This document shows positions 1-12,178 of a DNA stretch of 64,000 bases, piece after piece. This DNA comes from Endothia cerciana (taxonomy: Eukaryota; Ascomycota; Sordariomycetes; Diaporthales; Cryphonectriaceae). The notes beneath the pieces were generated by a model that ran no database searches, was not told the origin of the DNA, and saw only the letters and a program-made list of their open reading frames with translations. A program made the position numbers and the translations under genes. How positions within the stretch are numbered: position 1 is the first letter of the stretch; every line of letters begins with the position of its first letter. The stretch is from contig JALRMH010000003.1 in the NCBI GenBank assembly GCA_026119935.1, forward strand, positions 620,001 to 684,000. The letters are read 5' to 3'.

Positions 1-687
1 CGCGGCTGGTGCATTGTTACGTACGTCGTTGGACAGCGTGGCGTCAATGTCGATGGGACCGTTGCCAACGTGAGCCCGACCTAGACTGAGAGGACCACCA
101 CGGCCTCCACCTCGGAAGTTGGCTCGAGGAGGGACATTACCATTGCGGTCAGTAGCCAGGCTTCTCTTCTCATGATTTCGGTTGACGTTGTGGTATGCCA
201 TCTGGGCCGCGCCAGCACGACGAGTGCGAGCCAGCTGGCCATCTTGTATGGGGTCCATGCCAGAGACCATGGCGGCATCATCATCGTTGAAGTCACCACG
301 CTGGATGGCTTTATGCCACGGGTTGGCAGGCGCAGTGGTCAAGGGAGGAGGATGTGGGTAGACACGGCTGTGGCGACCCCCACCTTCGCCGTCTTCCATG
401 GGCAGGTCATCGAATCGAGCTGCACCAAGCTCCATTCTCATGGCGGCCTTGATGGCGGCCTCTTCCTCGGCGGTTCTTTCCATTATGTCCAACGAATGCG
501 ATAATCGACTCCTCGCAAATCCTAGAGATTGCGAAGGATCGATCAGCATACTACCCAAGTCCCTGGATAATTTGGATTGTGTGATAGCGCTCAAGCCAAG
601 TTCATATTGGGAGTAGGGGGTGTGATGCGAAGCCAGGAAGAGATGCCAACAATTGGGGGGAGGTGGTTCAGAGGGCGAAGAAGGGTT
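1..687 (-). CDS. Partial conserved protein of unknown function (3' end off the left edge)
   Basis: One minus-strand frame stays open from a likely 3' splice site at 688-690 (CAG preceded by a pyrimidine-rich stretch) to base 1. It reads like real protein: a PSSPSEPPPP stretch, then a segment with DPSQSLGFARSRLSHSLD, an acidic/basic helical part (ERTAEEEAAIKAAMRMELGA), and a glycine/arginine-rich part (RANFRGGGRGGP) near the edge. The RGG-like tract suggests RNA binding or simply disorder; that is inference. The first in-frame ATG is at 549 (next 483), but the open frame upstream suggests an earlier exon, perhaps within 1060-1260, where another protein-like minus-strand frame lies. I do not recognise the family and the N-terminus is unresolved. 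Confidence 0.45.
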
Positions 688-2074
688 CTGCAAGGGGACG
701 CCCTCTAAAGAGATGACTCGAGTACCAAGAGTGCAGAGCAAACGACTGTGTCCGACGGAGGTGAGGGAGGGTTGTGTGGAATCGGCACAACTTACAGGCT
801 GTAGAGCAAGATCAAACCACGAAAGGCTTGATTGTTACCCTGGTGGAGCACTTGGATGGTTGGGCGCGGGCTGCTCTGGGGCGTGGCGACGGCAGTCAAG
901 GTTGGCGTGTTGACTCTCCAAGGCCTTGGGCCTGTCAGTCTGAGGTTCGAAAGGCTGGATCGCAGGAGAAGAGCATGCCTGATATGGGTGTACGCCTGGG
1001 CGGAGGGGGGCCCAGAGTGGATTGAAAGGGAAGGCGCGATGGGAAGTCACTTACACTCAGGGTAATCTCCAGGTTACCTGAAATGACGGCTTGCTCAGTC
1101 TACAGGATCGCGGCAAGGGTGAAATCGAAGAAATATGACGGTGGCAGATTCCAGATCTGGGTTTGTTGAGGTCGTTGACGCAGTTGACGGCTCTGGTCAT
1201 GCTGTTCTGTGGCGGAGTGGTGATCAGAGCGAGCTCGGTGGCCAATCCCAAAGACTGTTCCCACCCTGAAGAGAGGGACAGCGGCCTAGTATGATGCTGA
1301 GGCTAAACCTGCCCCTCCAAAGCTATCGACAAGAGGACAAGAGGATGTATGAAAGTGGGTGATGGGTGACAATGGATGCTGGTAGAAGCTGGTTGGGTTG
1401 TGGATGGTGTGGTGTGGTATGGTTTGATTTTGAAAGTGTGCAGCTCGAGAGGGAGTTGCAAGAATTGATCTCCTTTAAAGCTTGATCACGACTAAGCGTG
1501 GGTACGACTAAACATCAGTACGACTAAGCATGAGTGGGGCAAGCATGACGATGCTCAGGGTATCGTGAAACCTGTCCAGTGAATACTGGAAGGAGCCTAG
1601 ACATGAGAGCAGGTATATTGGGAGGGGTTAAAGTGGACAACATCAAGCGGCCGTAGAAAGAGGACTATTGTCTCGTATCTGATTGAGTTGAAGTAGCAAC
1701 CCAAAGGCCAATTGGGCTTGGGTATGAAATGTTGTAGACTCAGACCGAACATCATGCAGCTTCGCCGTCGCGAACGGCAAGTTAATACGGAAGCAGTGGC
1801 TCTCCAAGAGCATCTCCTGAGGCCCACGTTCCACATCACATGTGGCCGATCCGTGCAAGATACTCTAACGCCAGACACGACCATATTCAAGTTCATGAAG
1901 TCGGCGAAACACAAGATGGACAGTTGAAATGGCATCAAGATCTTCAAGGACCAATCAACTCCATTTCTTATCAACGGCGTTGGCCGTCAGTATCAGAATC
2001 ATAGACTAGCCCATAAACGCCGAACCATGCCTTGCTCCCATCCGTCGTCCGTAACCTTTCCCTGACTAGGGTAT
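688..2074. other. Spacer; possible 5' exons of the left-edge gene
   Basis: No complete gene seen. On the minus strand, 1057-1251 is open and protein-like (NSMTRAVNCVNDLNKP), and a GTAAGT donor-like sequence lies just downstream of it near 1050, so this could be a 5' exon or a spliced leader of the left-edge gene. The rest (1260-2070) holds only short scattered open frames. The 3' end of the 97-aa gene abuts its right side. Confidence 0.4.
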
Positions 2075-2368
2075 TTATGCCGTAGCATCCTTGGGTAGGC
2101 CCTCCAGGCCCTCCTTGCCCTGGCGACCAACACCACTCAGATCAGCGTCGGCGCCCTTGGAAGCAGGCTCACGCAGCCCGGACGTGGATCCAGCGCCAGT
2201 GGAAATGTCGCTCGCGATGCCGCCGGAACCAACGTTGACGTTGCGGGCATCTGCAGACTGCCAATCCGAGGCCACAGGGGGCTGCTCGGGAAGGGGCAGG
2301 TTGGACTGGGCCTCGGCGATCTTGTCGGCGTTGGAAGACATCTTCTGGGACCTGTCAGGGTCTGCCAT
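2075..2368 (-). CDS. Small conserved fungal protein, 97 aa, function unknown
   Basis: Intronless frame from an ATG at 2366-2368 to the stop at 2075-2077. The protein is hydrophilic and probably disordered: MADPDRSQKMSSNADKIAEA, then PLPEQPPVASDWQSADARNV, a Gly/Ser-rich middle and a C-terminal GKEGLEGLPKDATA. Small proteins of this composition are widespread hypothetical proteins in Pezizomycotina; I know of no assigned function. The open frame extends 49 codons upstream, but that part is His/Pro-rich, unlike the body, so the internal ATG is preferred. There is no signal peptide or membrane segment. Confidence 0.65.
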   Translation of the reverse strand: MADPDRSQKMSSNADKIAEAQSNLPLPEQPPVASDWQSADARNVNVGSGGIASDISTGAGSTSGLREPASKGADADLSGVGRQGKEGLEGLPKDATA

Positions 2369-3095
2369 TCGTCCGCGGAGCCTTGAAGAAGGGGAACTCA
2401 CTGTTTGGTTTGGATGAGGTGTGTGGTGTTTGTGATGGCGTCCTGATGGAATTGGATATCTTTCTTTTGGTATCTTTGGAAGACGGTCTCGTTGATGTGT
2501 TTGGAAGGCTGTCAATCAGGAGCAGCGCTGAATAGAACGAACGTCCAGAGTTATTTGTAGTCGGGGTCGGGGTCCTGGTGCAGGCTCGCAGGAGCTATAG
2601 CTCCGGACTGCTTGACGTCACTTACAAGGCCACTGCAGCACTCCGGGGGGATTGACGTCAAAACAGTGGGTCGCCTTCCCGCTCCCGCAGGCCTCAGGGC
2701 CCATCAGAGCTTGAGCCGCATCATTTGCCCCACGCGATCGCCTACCCATTCTGATCGAAGATAGATTTGACCATCGCACAAGAGGCATGTCAGTGTGGAG
2801 GCTGAGAGGATCTTTTTACGCTTACTTGGCATGGCCAAGCCTCAAATTTGAGGCTCAACAAGAGTGGGAGGCTACTCCCGAACGCCAGATATCAACCATA
2901 ACGTTGTCCGGCTCAAATTGACAGGTATCTTACCACAAAACGCCTATGATCCTATGCATCGAGAAAGGAGCCGCCCAGCCCAGCCCAGCCCAGCCCAGCC
3001 CAGCCCAGCCCAAACACCTCCTATTGTAGTACATACAATTCCATCTTTGAGGACGACACCTCAGCCATAGTTGCCAACCAACTTTCTGCAAGACA
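2369..3095. other. Spacer between small-protein gene and gamma-tubulin 3' end
   Basis: Promoter side of the 97-aa gene and 3' flank of gamma-tubulin. Two TGACGTCA-like stretches are visible (near 2615 and 2652; TTGACGTCA and TGACGTCA cores), the palindrome bound by CREB/ATF-type bZIP factors; their use here is inference. The only other structure is the GCCCA repeat at 2973-3012. Confidence 0.5.
2973..3012. repeat. GCCCA pentanucleotide tandem repeat, 8 copies
   Basis: Eight perfect uninterrupted copies of GCCCA (40 bp). It lies about 85 bp beyond the stop codon of gamma-tubulin, so it is probably in or next to the 3' UTR of that minus-strand gene, where the RNA would read UGGGC repeats. The copy number is likely polymorphic between strains. 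Confidence 0.95.
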
Positions 3096-4810
3096 CTATT
3101 CAAAGCCTGCCCGAGATGGTTGGGCAGCACGTTTGTCTGTCTCTGCCGAGGTTGCCTTGTCACCCAGGTCCGGATTGAGATAGTTTGCGTCCTCGGCAGC
3201 CTCGTAGTCCGCAATCAAGTCGCCGACGACTTCGCGCGCTTCATCGAACTCGTTCAGGTTCTCCGAGAATGGTGCAGTCTTCTTGTACGAATCCATGAAG
3301 GCATTGCGTTTTCGCATGCCGTCGTACTGTCGGACGATTCTCTTGAAGAGCTACGCGCGCTGTCAGCCTCTACGGTCTCGCAGGAGTTCGGAAGAGTTCT
3401 AGACTTACCGTGGCAATGCTTGTGTGGTTTGCCAGCATGAGACCACTCACACGGTGGCTCATGGGGATGTACGGGCTGCGTTTAGTCAGGGCGACCTGGA
3501 TGCTTGCTGGTCCCCACGGGATAAATGTGGCCAGTCTGCGCTCCCGAATTCGCAGCAGGCTCTTGTGCACGTCGGTCGGATCGACCTCGCCCTGGATCAC
3601 ATTGAGAATCGAGATGTAGCAGCTCTTCTTACCCGGTACCGTGGAGACCATTCTGTTCTTAGGCTGCAACAATCTCCTCATGACATCCAGCACCGTCGTC
3701 TTCCTCACTGTCTTGGCCTGCTCCACCTGATCGCCCGTAAAAGGTGTGTACGCAGTCATCAAGAAGTGGCATCTGGGTGTGGGAATCAGAGAGGCCAGGA
3801 TGCTGACGAGGTCGTTGTGCATGTAGCCTGGATATCTTAGAGTCGTTGTACTGGCCGACATGACCGTAGATACGAGTTGGTTGGTCTGCTGGAACGAGGG
3901 TTCTTGCACGTGCAATCTGTCCGCAGCGATGTGTGACAGAGCGCCGTTATCCAAGACCACCACAGAGTCGGCATTCTGCGTCAACCTCCTCATGGCCAGC
4001 ATGCTGTTGTACGGGTGTACGACAACGTCGCCTGCATTGGTAGTGTCGGGAAACACCGAATATGTCTGGATGATCTTCTTTGGGAACCTGTCATTCAGCC
4101 TCTCAAGCAGGAAGGAACCGAGACCGGAGCCTGTGCCACCAGCAATGGAGTGCAGCATCATGAATCCCTGAGCGCATAGTCAGCAATCGATGTGCCCGGT
4201 GTCACGCCGGAAGTCGCTTGCCTCGAGGGAGTCACTGCCGTCAGCCTCACGGTCTATCATTTCCATGATGTCCTCATGTACTGACTCGCCCGTCTGATAT
4301 CCATCCCCCCAATTGTTCGCAGCACCGACACCATTCTTGCCGACGTAGAAGTTCTCCGGGTTGTAGATATTCTTGAATGGCCCCGTTTGTATCCCGTTGA
4401 TAACCTGCAGCCAGAGTCAGCAACGTGCGTCGTCCTTGTGCGTGAGAGAGATGAAACAAGCGTACGCGGGGTTCTAGATCAATCAAAATTGCTCTCGGTA
4501 TGTATCGGGTGTCGTCGCTCTGGTAGAAGAACACATCTTTCCGGTCGCCACCTTCGGTCGCAAAGTCCTCAAGATTGCCATCTTGACCAATCCCGTGCTC
4601 CTGACAGAGCTGCTGCCAGAATTGGCTGCCAACTAGGTGGTGTCAGTATGGTATTTGACCAAGCTCCTAGCTGGCGACGCTCGAAGTCAATGAATCGCGG
4701 GGTACTGACTGCTGTTGCCGCACTGGCCTGCCTGGACCGTGATTATCTCCCTTTAAAGAGTTAGTACGGAGACGTGGTCGCAAAAAAGAGCGTCAAGCGT
4801 ACCTGGGCAT
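3096..4810 (-). CDS. Gamma-tubulin
   Basis: Microtubule-nucleating tubulin of the spindle pole body gamma-TuSC. Six exons on the minus strand: 4803-4810, 4710-4750, 4466-4632, 4222-4404, 3409-4167 and 3096-3350, giving 470 aa, the usual family length. It begins MPREIITVQAGQCGNS and carries the GTP-binding GGTGSG loop at residues 143-148, MIDREADGSDSLEGF before it, and the family-specific PYIPMSHRVSGLMLANHT segment. The first exon is only 8 nt. Four introns use GT-AG; the intron at 4168-4221 must use a GC donor (GAG/GCAAGC) to keep the conserved SLEGFMML junction. Orthologues: mipA in Aspergillus, TUBG1 in human. Confidence 0.96.
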
Positions 4811-6483
4811 GGTGCAAGAGGAAATGGCGGAGTTGTCGTGCTGGCTGTGGTGGTCAGGACGCGTCGACGCGACGGTTTACATGGTAGCTCGATCTCAGAC
4901 GAATCACCTCCTAGGTGTCAGGGTTAGGGGTAGACCCGGAAATCCCCCTCCCACGAGTGGTCTGCCCTCCCGAACCTATCCCAGAGGAAAGAAAAGATAT
5001 AAGACATCTGCATTCCCTTGGGCTAGTACTATTGACCTTCTTCCTATCTATCTCCTTCTGAGTTACGGTCTCAAGGCAATACTCCCTCTTCGTTTAGTCA
5101 CTTCTTTCACGGTTGGACAACAATAGACGGAGACGTGACGCTCAGAACTGTCTTGGTCTCTAGCAAATCATACATACCATTCTAAATGGCTAAGGCTCCT
5201 CAAATACTTTTGAAACCATCCGCCATCGCCGGATGATTTCATACAAGCATGACTTCTGCATTATCGCAACTCAAGGAGTCAGGCCTGTGGGTGCTAGGAT
5301 TTGGACTGTGTATGTTCCCAAGTACCTACGAGCTTCGTGCCCCCTCGCAATCGAGATGCCAGTGCCAATTGAGAATGGACACGCGCAAAGTGTCCTACAG
5401 AAGATTTACAGAAGAGGTAACAATTTACAGATGAGTGCCTACATGCTATGTAGTTTAATACGCTCCCATGGGGTACCTAGGTATCTTCCTAGGTTGACCT
5501 CCAGTAGGTAATCGTCGTCTTCTTCCCCAGCCCCTATGTGCGTGTGCGTCCCTCTACACCAGTCTTCGAAGGATTCCCCCCCCCCCCCCCAACCTTCTTC
5601 ATAACAAGAGCGCCTAAGTGAATAAAAGTTGTGGTCTTGAAATGTCTGTGTTGAAGTCAAGGGACAGTCCTGTCCAAATGAATGGTACTGCCGGCGGTGA
5701 ATCTCCTGGATCCGCTGTTAGGTACGGAGAAGCCACTGACACTAGTTTTTCGCTTCCTGTCAGTATCAGAGGAAATACTGTCAAGAGTCCAGCCATTCCA
5801 AGTCCCAATGATCGTGGTGGATATGCGACTCGGCTCAACTCTTAACTAGAGACTGTATCCATGGCCTCACCATTAGCGAACTGCCACGGCGCTGATGTCA
5901 TGTGTTTAGAGTTCTGTTCTCCCCCAAACTTAGCCCCGGCTCACCTGCAGAGCTTCAATGTTCGATGTAAGGGTCCCTCTGCCCCACTGTCTGCAGCCCA
6001 TTGTACTGGGTAGCCACCCCTGCTGCTGAGCCGGGAACCCATATGATGAACCCCACATGGCAAGTGCACCAAATGATACGCAGTAGCAGCTTTCTGTGAG
6101 ATTACCATCAACCTCAATCCCCTGGAAAGGGATACCTTGACCGCCCAAACAGCTCCAGTCCCTCTGCTTCCCTACGGCAGGGCATGGACTGTGTATATGC
6201 CTCGTTCGTTCTTGAGCCTTGTGCGATCTCCTGTTGATAGAGAATTCTATAACTTCTGTACTCTCGACTCCGAGTGGTTGCTCTGCCGGAGAGCTTGTGG
6301 GACCGTGGAACGTCGTTGCATGCAACAGCTCGACGCGAGACGAAACGTGGGAATAGCTACACAACCGACTCGCCGACCCATCGTCACATATAAAGTCTGC
6401 AGCCTCCATACGCTGACTGGCTGGTCGTTCCCATCCCACCACGATCACCCTCGAATCATCCCAAACCCCCTTCGAGACCTCCA
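4811..6483. other. Divergent intergenic region, gamma-tubulin / phospholipase D
   Basis: 1.67 kb between two divergently transcribed genes, so it holds both promoters. No convincing coding frame is present. It contains a 15-nt C run at 5576-5590. The stretch next to the PLD start (6380-6483) is C-rich, as is usual for leaders of fungal genes. Confidence 0.6.
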
Positions 6484-9400
6484 ATGGCGACGGAAGAACC
6501 GTTGCCCTTGCCAACGCCCCCACCTATTCGTATAGACAGCAGCGATGTCGACGATGCGGATGTCGAGGAGACCGCCGATGAGGCGCAGACACCCGGCGCC
6601 GCCGGTGTCTCGGCCTTCAAGAAGAGGCGCCGTTTCCAGAAGCGCCTGAAACAGCTTTCCGAATCTATGCCCAGCACCCCCCAGACCGGCGCGACAGCAG
6701 GCTCGCCCATGGTCAGGCGCTTCCCCAACCTCCCCCGACGCGCAATGATGCCCAACGCGGACGACCGTGGCGCGGTGTCAGAAGGAGAGGGGCGCCAGGT
6801 GAGCCGGCCAGTCGCAAGAAGAGGTCATTCACACGCGGGAGGCTCAGCAGAGGTCGAGGACGAAGACAATGGCGACCAGCGCAGAGGCCACTTCCGCCGG
6901 ATCAGTATGTTCGGCGTGGGAGGCGGAGGGGGAGGGGCCATCTCAGACGGAGACGCCATACAGACACCGCGGAGGCCGCGTTTTGGAGCAGAACGATACT
7001 CGACCTTCGTCGGCGGCCACAGATGGAAACAAGTTAAGAATACTTTGGGTCTACTGCGTCACAGAAGAGGCGAGCGTATCGACTATCTCAAGTCCACAGA
7101 GCTGATGGGTGAGCTGCGTGCTGGCGCCCCTGCTGTGGTCATGTTTGCCAGTATGCTGCAGCGCGACGAACATGGCCACAAGAAGATACCGGTGCTCCTG
7201 GAGCAGGTGCGGGTGCAGATCGTCGACAGCGTTGTTCGTGGCGACAGCGAGCGTCATACACTCTTCACCATACATCTCGAGTACGGTAATGGGCCGAACC
7301 GCATGATCTGGAAGGTCAGAAAGAGTTTGGGTGACATTCTTCGCATGCACTTCAAGTACAAAGGCAGCGTGACCACAGCTCGGCTGAAGCGTCCAGGAGG
7401 GCGTGTCGGGCCAAGGCAACCAAAGTTTCCATCGAAGGCCTTTCCATACCTTCGCAACATCAAAAGGCTTGACTTTAGTGACGAGGACGAAGCCCCAGCC
7501 GCGGAGGGGAATGAGGCCGCACCCGGCGTCGAAGATGAGGCCGGTGAAGCTACAGCTGGCGAGGCCACGGCGGGCGAGATGACGGCGGCCGAGGGTACAG
7601 CTACTGATGCTGAGGGCCGACCAGGATTCAACCGGCGGAAGGGCTCCAGAATGAATATCCTGAGCCCCAGGCGCAACACGTCGGTGCTCGAGGAAGGGTC
7701 TGCAGCCGCTCTCGAAGCTCAGAGGGATGCTGAGGAGCAGAAGCGCAAATACGCCAACTACCAAAGGAAAGCACTGGAAAAGTACCTTCGGGAGATGGTG
7801 CGCTGGCTCATGTTCAGACCAGACAGCAATCGTCTTTGCCGTTTCTTCGAGTTGTCTGCTCTCGGAGTTCGTCTTGCAGCAGAGGGAGGCTACCATGGAA
7901 AGGAAGGCTTCATGCAGTTGCGACCGGCCAATGAGATCGTCAACCAGGCTAGGAAAATCCTGAGAAAGGATCGCAAATGGTTCCTCGTGCGACAAAGCTA
8001 CATCGCCTGCGTTGACTCACCTGAGAGTATCGATATCTGCGATGTGTATCTCGTGGACTCCAAATTCGACATCATCTCCAAGAAGAAGAAACTCGGACAG
8101 ATCGCCGCCAAGGACTCTAAGAAGGGCAAGTCGAAAGCAGCTGGAAGAGACGACGCTGATGGCGATGATGATGACTTCCTCCAAGATCCTCACTCGTCTA
8201 AAAAGCACCACCATAAGTTGACAATCATCAATTCTGAGCGCAAGATCAATCTCTATGCCCAACAACATGATCTGCCCCAGTTCGAAGAGTCGATAAAATT
8301 GATGATGGCAAACTCGCCATGGGCCTCACCCAAGATTCGATTCGATAGCTTCGCACCAGTCCGACAGAATGTTTTCGCCCAGTGGCTTGTTGATGGGCGC
8401 GACTACATGTGGAATGTGTCACGTGCCATTTCGATGGCCAAAGATGTGATATACATCCACGACTGGTGGCTGAGCCCCGAGCTCTACATGAGAAGGCCAT
8501 CTTGCATCAGCCAACGGTGGCGATTGGATCGACTTCTGCAGCAAAAGGCATCTGAAGGCGTGAAGATTTTTGTGATCGTGTACCGGAATGTCGAGGCTGC
8601 CGTCCCTATCGACTCGGAATACACCAAGAGGTCCTTGCTCAACCTTCATCCTAATATTTTCGTGCAGAGATCGCCAAACCAATACAAGAAGAACCAGTAT
8701 TTCTTTGCCCACCATGAGAAGGTCTGCATCGTGGATCACTACATCGCATTTTGTGGTGGCATTGATCTGTGCTTTGGCCGGTGGGATACTCCCCAGCACC
8801 TTCTCTCCGACGACAAACCCACAGGCTTCGAGCCACAGGAGGTCCAGAACGTCCCCAGGGATGCGGAGCATGTGCAGATGTTCCCTGGTAAAGACTACTC
8901 CAATCCAAGGATACAAGATTTCTTCAAATTGGATGAGCCGTACGAGGAAATGTACGACCGCTCAAAAACACCACGGATGCCCTGGCATGATATTTCAATG
9001 CAAATCGTGGGCCAACCCGCTCGAGATTTGACACGACACTTTGTGCAGCGATGGAACTACCTCCGTCGCAATCGAAGAATCACAAGACCTCTACCATTCC
9101 TTCTGCCACCACCCGATTTCCGTGACCAAGACTTGGAGGCCCTAGGCCTCACGGGCACTTGCGAAGTGCAGATTCTTCGATCTGCTACTACCTGGTCGTT
9201 GGGAACTCAGCACACTGAGTGCAGCATTCAAAATGCTTATATTCAGATGATTGAAAAGTCTGACCATTTCGTCTACATTGAAAACCAGTTTTTCATCTCA
9301 AGCGCAGAGGCGCTGGGTGTGCCGATCGTCAACAAGATCGGAGACGCACTGGTGGATCGCATAAAGCGAGCCTTCGAGAACGACGAGGACTGGAAATGTG

Positions 9401-11624
9401 TCATTCTCATCCCCCTCATGCCTGGCTTTCAAAACACCGTGGCTGAAGTGGAAGGCACCAGCGTTCGTCTCATCATGCAATGCCAATATCGAAGCATCTG
9501 CCGGGGGGAGTCCTCGATCTTTGGCAGGCTTCGTGCCGCTGGCATTGAACCGGAGGACTATATCCAATTCTTCTCGCTGCGTCAGTGGGGGAAAATTGGA
9601 CCCAACCAGGACCATGTCACCGAGCAGCTGTATATACACGCCAAGACCATCATTGTCGATGACCGTATTGCCCTAATCGGCTCAGCCAACATAAACGAGA
9701 GGTCCATGCTGGGCTCTCGGGACTCTGAAATTGCCGCCATCGTGCGGGACACCGATATGTTGTGGTCCCAGATGGCAGGCAAGGATTACCAGGTCGGTCG
9801 ATTTGCGCACACCCTTCGCATGCGACTCATGAGGGAGCACATTGGTCTGCCGGTGGATGAAATCATCGAAGAGGAGAGAAATGCTACCTACGGGCAGGAA
9901 GAGGCGTTTCAATCTGAGATGGACGAGATATATGGTTGCGACTCCGAAGGTTCGGTCAAGTCAGGCCAGCGGTCTAGTGACCACCTCTCTCCGGCTCGTC
10001 CTGAAATGCCCAGGGCACACAGTGCTAATTACGATGTCGATCTTCAACTGGATGCGAACGCCGAGAACGAGCGCCGCTCCTCTATGAGTTCCAAGAGCAG
10101 TTCTGAAGCTTCAGAACCCTCACAGGAGGTGCTCCCCAACGTGGAACAGAAACGCGAGGTGGATGGTTTCGGCCCTGATCACTGGAAGGAGGCACAGAAG
10201 CAAGGGCTAGACCAGGGCAGGGATTCTGTTGTCATCAATGGGCGCGAGTATCTCGCTCGCGGTATTCTGCCTGAAGGAAAGGGCACTATCGAGAGCCCAG
10301 CGCCTAGCCAGCACTCGCTCAGCCCACAGCCCGCTGAGACAGACTCGACGGCAGAAGGACCGAGTAATGACCCTTTGCCTCCATTCGACCGACGCAATAC
10401 CGACCAGTTGGGGCTGCCCAGGGCGAACCAACTTCCCAACCTACCTCAGGCCGACGACACGGACATTGGTGGCCCGTCACTGCCGAAAGACTCTAAGAGG
10501 GACTCGGCAGTCCTGATCCCACATCCTCTGGCAACTCAAATTCAGCATGCAACTGTCCACAAGGACTGCATGAAGGATCCACTGGACCCGGATTTCTACG
10601 ACAATGTCTGGAACAGAATCGCCGAGAACAATACGAAAATCTACAGACAGGTCTTTCACTGCATGCCAGATAATGAGGTGCTTGACTGGGCCCAGTATAT
10701 GGAATACATGGACCACCAGAAGCGACTCAGGGAGGCACAGGAGGGACCCCGAGATCCGCATGAGCAAAGCGATAAGGCTGAGCAGACGGATCAAAGCCAC
10801 CAGGCCGAGACTGAAAAGCCTAAGCAGGAATCAACAGCTGGCGGAGCCGGCATCTCTGCTCCTGGTCCGGTGCCGGCGGCACGGGCTCTGTCGGAAAAGG
10901 TCAAGGGCAAAGGAAGTGGTGTAAAGGCTCCTCTGAAGAAGGCCCAGGCGGCGATCGAAAATGAATCGCCAGCGCACCGACATGCACGGCAGAACTCCCG
11001 CCTTGACGTCGAGAGGGCCGCTGCGGCGGCGCGCGCTCTCAACTCGCCCATGGCAAGCCCTGCATTCCAGCCACCTGCTAACAGCCCATTCCAATCCGCG
11101 TCCACGTCGATGCCAGACCCAGAAAAGGAAGCTGCGGCACAGGACACGAATGGCGCGGCCGACTCACAACTTCTCACCCCGGGTGACAAGGCTACAGCGG
11201 CCGAAAAACGTGAACGTCGCGCAACCTTCAGCACGCCCGAGGATAACAGCTCGAGCGAAAAGCCCCCGGCGACCAGCGGCTCCGGATGCGCGCCGTCGTC
11301 CTCCACGACAGCGGTCGAGACCCCGACGCCAACGGGACCGGTCAAGCGCCGCAGGCGGGCGACGACTAGAGGCAGTCGCAACCGCCCTATGGTGGAGAAT
11401 CTATTGACGCGGGAGATGATGGATGGCCTGTGCGGCTTGATCCAGGGCCACCTGGTAGTGTTTCCATATGACTGGCTCGCGGGCGCGGAGGAGAAGGGTG
11501 ATTGGCTTACGCTGGTGGATCAGGCTGCTCCTTTGCAGATCTAGTAAGTACAGCTTTCTTTCGTCGTTGATGGCACGGTGCGGACGAAAATGGGACAAGA
11601 GGCTAACTATATTGCAGCGACTAA
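6484..11624 (+). CDS. Phospholipase D, PX/PH type (Spo14/PLD1 family)
   Basis: Hydrolyses phosphatidylcholine to phosphatidic acid and choline at membranes; family members act in vesicle traffic and sporulation signalling. The 1688-aa protein has a disordered basic N-terminus (1-180), a PX-like region (about 210-340), an acidic Ala/Glu-rich insert, a PH-like region (about 490-620), and two HKD half-sites: HxK at H744/K746 with D751, and H1052/K1054 with D1059, followed by the GSANINERS element. The C-terminal 500 residues are mostly low complexity, ending with a short conserved tail (LTLVDQAAPLQIYD). CDS is 6484-11543 joined to 11618-11624; the 74-nt intron (GTAAGT...GCTAAC...TTGCAG) interrupts what would otherwise read as a TAG stop at 11542-11544. 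Confidence 0.93.
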
Positions 11625-12178
11625 ACAACGGGATGTGCGGACCATCTGCCATGATAGGGAAGGGGTCAATAGAAGATCCAGCCCCCAGGAGACTCGATGG
11701 CAGCCCATATCCCATCAGTTTCGCATCGCGTGGTCAACAATACGGGACTCATGGAATTTGTATGGCGGCGGTCATAGCAACTGGCGTTTTGGAATTCTGC
11801 ATCTGGTGCATGATTTCATTGCTCCACCTTTCCTATGGAGACTTTTGACGGCTGCCGCAAGGCTTTTAGCAACAGACTCTTACCCAGCCATTGTTCATCA
11901 TCTGTATATCTTCAGGAAAGCACTAGGAAATAGAACCTTTGTCTCAAGTATCTCGATACTGCCCGCTTCTTGCGGTCTCCTGAAGGCCTCCACGAACGCC
12001 GTGCCTACGGAGGGTTAGGGTACGCCTCCGGAATCCCGGCGAAGGCTCATCCCTGTCATGCCGAGCCGGCTCCGCCGATCAGACCACCACCGATGATGTC
12101 CTTGATTCCTTCGTAACTTTTCCTCCCGAGCATCCACCACCACAGGGGCAGCGCAAGACCACAGCAGCGCCCCTCAAG
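11625..12178. other. Spacer, PLD 3' flank and COQ7 promoter
   Basis: About 550 bp between genes in the same orientation. No coding frame recognised; the frame across 11578-12018 is not protein-like. The last 60 bp before the COQ7 start are C/A-rich with CCACCACCAC, typical of a leader. Confidence 0.55.

Noticed and set aside
6484..11624. Idea that PLD simply ends at TAG 11542-11544
   Set aside because: A complete intron starts within that codon and splicing yields a downstream stop, so the spliced end is preferred.
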